A stretch of DNA of 16,515 nucleotides. Source: an uncultured Marvinbryantia sp. GTDB lineage: Bacteria; Bacillota; Clostridia; Lachnospirales; Lachnospiraceae. A model generated the notes under the pieces. It made no database searches and had not been told where the DNA came from. It saw only the letters and a list, made by a program, of their open reading frames with translations. The stretch spans positions 1-16,515 of the forward strand of contig CAKRON010000058.1 of assembly GCA_934373455.1 (NCBI GenBank), read 5' to 3'. The position numbers were made by a program, and so were the translations under genes. Shown piece by piece: positions 14,448 through 16,515 of the stretch (position 1 is the first letter of the stretch; each line of letters opens with the position of its first letter).

Positions 14448-16463
14448 ATGAACGACGGGGTTCGTAAATCGCTGGGGGTATTGATAGGTGGTGTTCATAC
14501 ATATTTTCCAAAAGAGATTATTCGGGGAATAGCGAAAGAATCTGAGAAACAGGATATGAATATCTATTTTTTTCTCGGAATGCAGGCGAAAGTTTTCCTG
14601 AAACAGGTGCTCGGGGAACATGCGGATGCAACATATGATTATCAGTTTAATACCATATATGATTATTGCAAGATCGCCGGACTGGATGGAGTGATTATTA
14701 ATTATGGCACAATCGGTCTCTACCTGATGAATGATGATTCAGAAACTTTTGCAAAGCGATATAATGATATGCCGGTTGTACTTTTGACAGATAAAGTGGA
14801 TGTACCCAATTGTTATTCTATTATTTCTGATAATTATCAGGGATTGTACAGCGCAGTTGAGCATCTGATAACAGAACATGGATGTCATAAGATTTTGTTT
14901 GTAAAAGGGCCGGAAGGAAATACAGATGCAAGAGAGCGTATGCATGGTTATCTGGCAGCTATGAAAGCCCATGATCTTCCGGTGGAAGCCGGAATGATAT
15001 CACCGGGAGACTATTCAGAATTTGTGGATCAGAACGTGGAGATGCTGTTGGATCGGAATCCGGATGCAGATGCGATTGTGTTTTCCAATGATGAGATGGC
15101 TTTTTCAGGTCACAGAGTATGTGAAAAAAGAGGTTTGAAAGTCGGAAGGGACATTTTAATTACAGGATACGATAACAGTGAACTGGCACTTCGAATGGAT
15201 CCACCTTTGACAACTGTTTTACAGGACGGAAGAGCAATGGGGGAACAGGCAATCCAAAATATGAAGAAAGTTTTGGAGGGAGAAGAAGTACCATTTTGTC
15301 TGTATCCGACAAAATTGATTGTGCGTGGTTCCTGTGGATGCAGAAAAGCTGCGACAAATAAAGAAGAAAAAGAAGAAGAGGTACCGGAAGAAGTATACAG
15401 ACTCCGTAAAGAACTGTCAGAAAAGCAGCAGCAGTTTATAGATTTTCAGAGAAAATCATGGCTGATTCCAATGATGGTAAGAGAATTAAATGAAACGGTT
15501 GATGATGCAAGAGGATTTTGTTTTCGAATAATGGATACCATGAAGACGCTTGGCGTATCCAGCAGTTACTTATTCTTACTGGAAGAACCGATAAACTATG
15601 ATGGTATATCGGAATGGATTTGTCCGGAAAAACTGGAGCTGGCAGCCTATTGCAGAGAAGGAGAATCTGTTGCCTATTCCGTAGGAGAACGACCGAAGGT
15701 AACAAAAGAGAACGGTATTACACAGTATACAGAGGATGGAAAATATCATCGTTTTATGGTATATCTTTTATTTTCCGCAGAAAGACAGTATGGACTGCTT
15801 GTCTGTGAAGCACCGGCAGATGAGATATCCTTTTATTACGTAGTCAGCCTCCAGATTGGTCTGGCGCTGCATAATTATGAATTAAATAAAAGAGAAGCAC
15901 TGCACAGACAGCAGATGTTTCGTGATATGGAAGAAATTCGTGAAAAGAACCGGGAACTGGATAAGAAGTCTGCCTATGATCAACTGACAGGACTGCTGAA
16001 TCTAAGAGGATTCACGGAGCGGGTAAAGAAGCTGTGCAGCGAAAATAAGGGCATGGATACCCACTTATTGTATTGTGATCTGGATCATCTGAAGGAGATC
16101 AATGATACCTGGGGACATGCAGAAGGAAATTTTGCTATCCGGTCATGCGCAGATATTTTGAAAAGCTGTATCCGGGGAAGTGATATGATAGCCAGAATAG
16201 GCGGAGACGAATTTTCCTGTCTGGTATTTTCGGAGAAGGAAGGATTCGAAAATATTCTGAAGAATCGTATTGTTGAAGCATGTAAGCAGTTTAATGAGAC
16301 TTCCGGGAAACCATATTACGTGGAAATTTCTGTAGGAATTAAAACCTTTCAGATGGAATGCTACGAAGACTTGCATCTGGCAACTATCAGCGCAGATCAG
16401 GATTTGTATGAAGCGAAGAAAACACGTAAAAAATCCATCAAAAAGAAAAATAATGAGTTGTAA
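14448..16463 (+). CDS. Cytoplasmic LacI-like ligand-binding / GGDEF diguanylate cyclase
   Basis: Predicted 671-residue protein without signal peptide or membrane helix. Residues 7-293 resemble the sugar-binding core of LacI/GalR regulators (periplasmic-binding-protein type), with GLDGVIINYG (78-87), LITEHGCHKILFVKG (140-154), DAIVFSNDEMA (208-218), ILITGYDNSE (236-245) and the closing RGSCGC (293-298), but no N-terminal helix-turn-helix. A charged linker with coiled-coil character (about 303-335) leads to a GAF-like region (about 340-475), a second coil (about 480-508) and a GGDEF domain (510-660). The active site GGDEF is intact at 585-589, the metal site is in YCDLDHLKEIND (542-553), and an inhibitory RxxD (RGSD 576-579) is five residues before it. 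It probably makes cyclic di-GMP in response to a small cytoplasmic ligand. GAGGTGA at 14436-14442 supports ATG 14448. The GAF assignment is tentative. Confidence 0.88.
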   Translation: MNDGVRKSLGVLIGGVHTYFPKEIIRGIAKESEKQDMNIYFFLGMQAKVFLKQVLGEHADATYDYQFNTIYDYCKIAGLDGVIINYGTIGLYLMNDDSETFAKRYNDMPVVLLTDKVDVPNCYSIISDNYQGLYSAVEHLITEHGCHKILFVKGPEGNTDARERMHGYLAAMKAHDLPVEAGMISPGDYSEFVDQNVEMLLDRNPDADAIVFSNDEMAFSGHRVCEKRGLKVGRDILITGYDNSELALRMDPPLTTVLQDGRAMGEQAIQNMKKVLEGEEVPFCLYPTKLIVRGSCGCRKAATNKEEKEEEVPEEVYRLRKELSEKQQQFIDFQRKSWLIPMMVRELNETVDDARGFCFRIMDTMKTLGVSSSYLFLLEEPINYDGISEWICPEKLELAAYCREGESVAYSVGERPKVTKENGITQYTEDGKYHRFMVYLLFSAERQYGLLVCEAPADEISFYYVVSLQIGLALHNYELNKREALHRQQMFRDMEEIREKNRELDKKSAYDQLTGLLNLRGFTERVKKLCSENKGMDTHLLYCDLDHLKEINDTWGHAEGNFAIRSCADILKSCIRGSDMIARIGGDEFSCLVFSEKEGFENILKNRIVEACKQFNETSGKPYYVEISVGIKTFQMECYEDLHLATISADQDLYEAKKTRKKSIKKKNNEL

Positions 16464-16515
16464 TTTTCCCTGAAAACAGATATGATGATAAGCGGAAACC
16501 GCGGTAAAGAAAAAA

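Noticed and set aside
16491..16501. GCGG-AAA-CCGC mini-hairpin after the GGDEF gene
   Set aside because: Only four base pairs and not followed by a T-run on the plus strand. It may belong to the next gene's leader, but the window ends there.
1..16515. CRISPR array, tRNA, rRNA, insertion sequence, toxin-antitoxin or phage-defence island
   Set aside because: No spaced direct repeats, no tRNA-like cloverleaf in the short intergenic gaps, no transposase or integrase, and almost every base is assigned to recognised housekeeping or transport genes.

Overview
The window looks like a chromosomal segment of a low-to-moderate GC Gram-positive anaerobe of the class Clostridia, most likely family Lachnospiraceae. 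This is inferred from the uvrC-hprK-ROK glucokinase order, the class 1B dihydroorotate dehydrogenase pair pyrK/pyrD, strong AGGAGG-type ribosome binding sites, a large bifunctional penicillin-binding protein, and a LacI-like/GGDEF fusion protein. I cannot assign a genus from the sequence alone. Nearly all of it is coding. There is no rRNA, tRNA, CRISPR, insertion sequence or prophage, and no gene-free stretch longer than about 300 bases.

Layout. Bases 1-2106 (+): the end of uvrC, then hprK (HPr kinase/phosphorylase) with its own promoter starting at the uvrC stop codon, then a ROK-family glucokinase, closed by a terminator at 2132-2186. Bases 2205-4925 (-): a class A penicillin-binding protein (glycosyltransferase plus transpeptidase) with a cysteine-rich C-terminal tail. 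Bases 4926-5132: a divergent regulatory region with two related palindromes and a perfect DnaA-box 9-mer. Bases 5133-5777 (+): a YigZ/IMPACT-family protein. Bases 5866-10062 (+): an apparent operon murI - DUF1934 - pyrC - pyrK - pyrD, driven by a good promoter at 5784-5812 and ended by a strong hairpin at 10072-10115. Bases 10139-14301 (+): the phosphate-uptake operon pstS-pstC-pstA-pstB-phoU, preceded by an array of TTACAT repeats typical of a PhoP/PhoB site and ended by a terminator at 14331-14356. Bases 14366-16463 (+): a single gene for a predicted cytoplasmic diguanylate cyclase with an N-terminal sugar-binding-protein-like domain.

How the parts work together. hprK and glucokinase couple carbon-catabolite signalling to glucose phosphorylation. 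murI (D-glutamate for peptidoglycan) is grouped with three steps of pyrimidine synthesis, and the neighbouring penicillin-binding protein uses peptidoglycan precursors. The pst operon imports inorganic phosphate, and PhoU links transporter state to the phosphate-sensing kinase, which is not in this window.

The most unusual observation is in PstS. Its sequence blocks run in circularly permuted order: the half that is normally C-terminal comes first, directly after the signal peptide, and the normal N-terminal half comes last. It also lacks the lipobox cysteine expected for a Gram-positive binding protein. The LacI-like/GGDEF protein and the paired palindromes in the penicillin-binding protein promoter are the next most interesting items.
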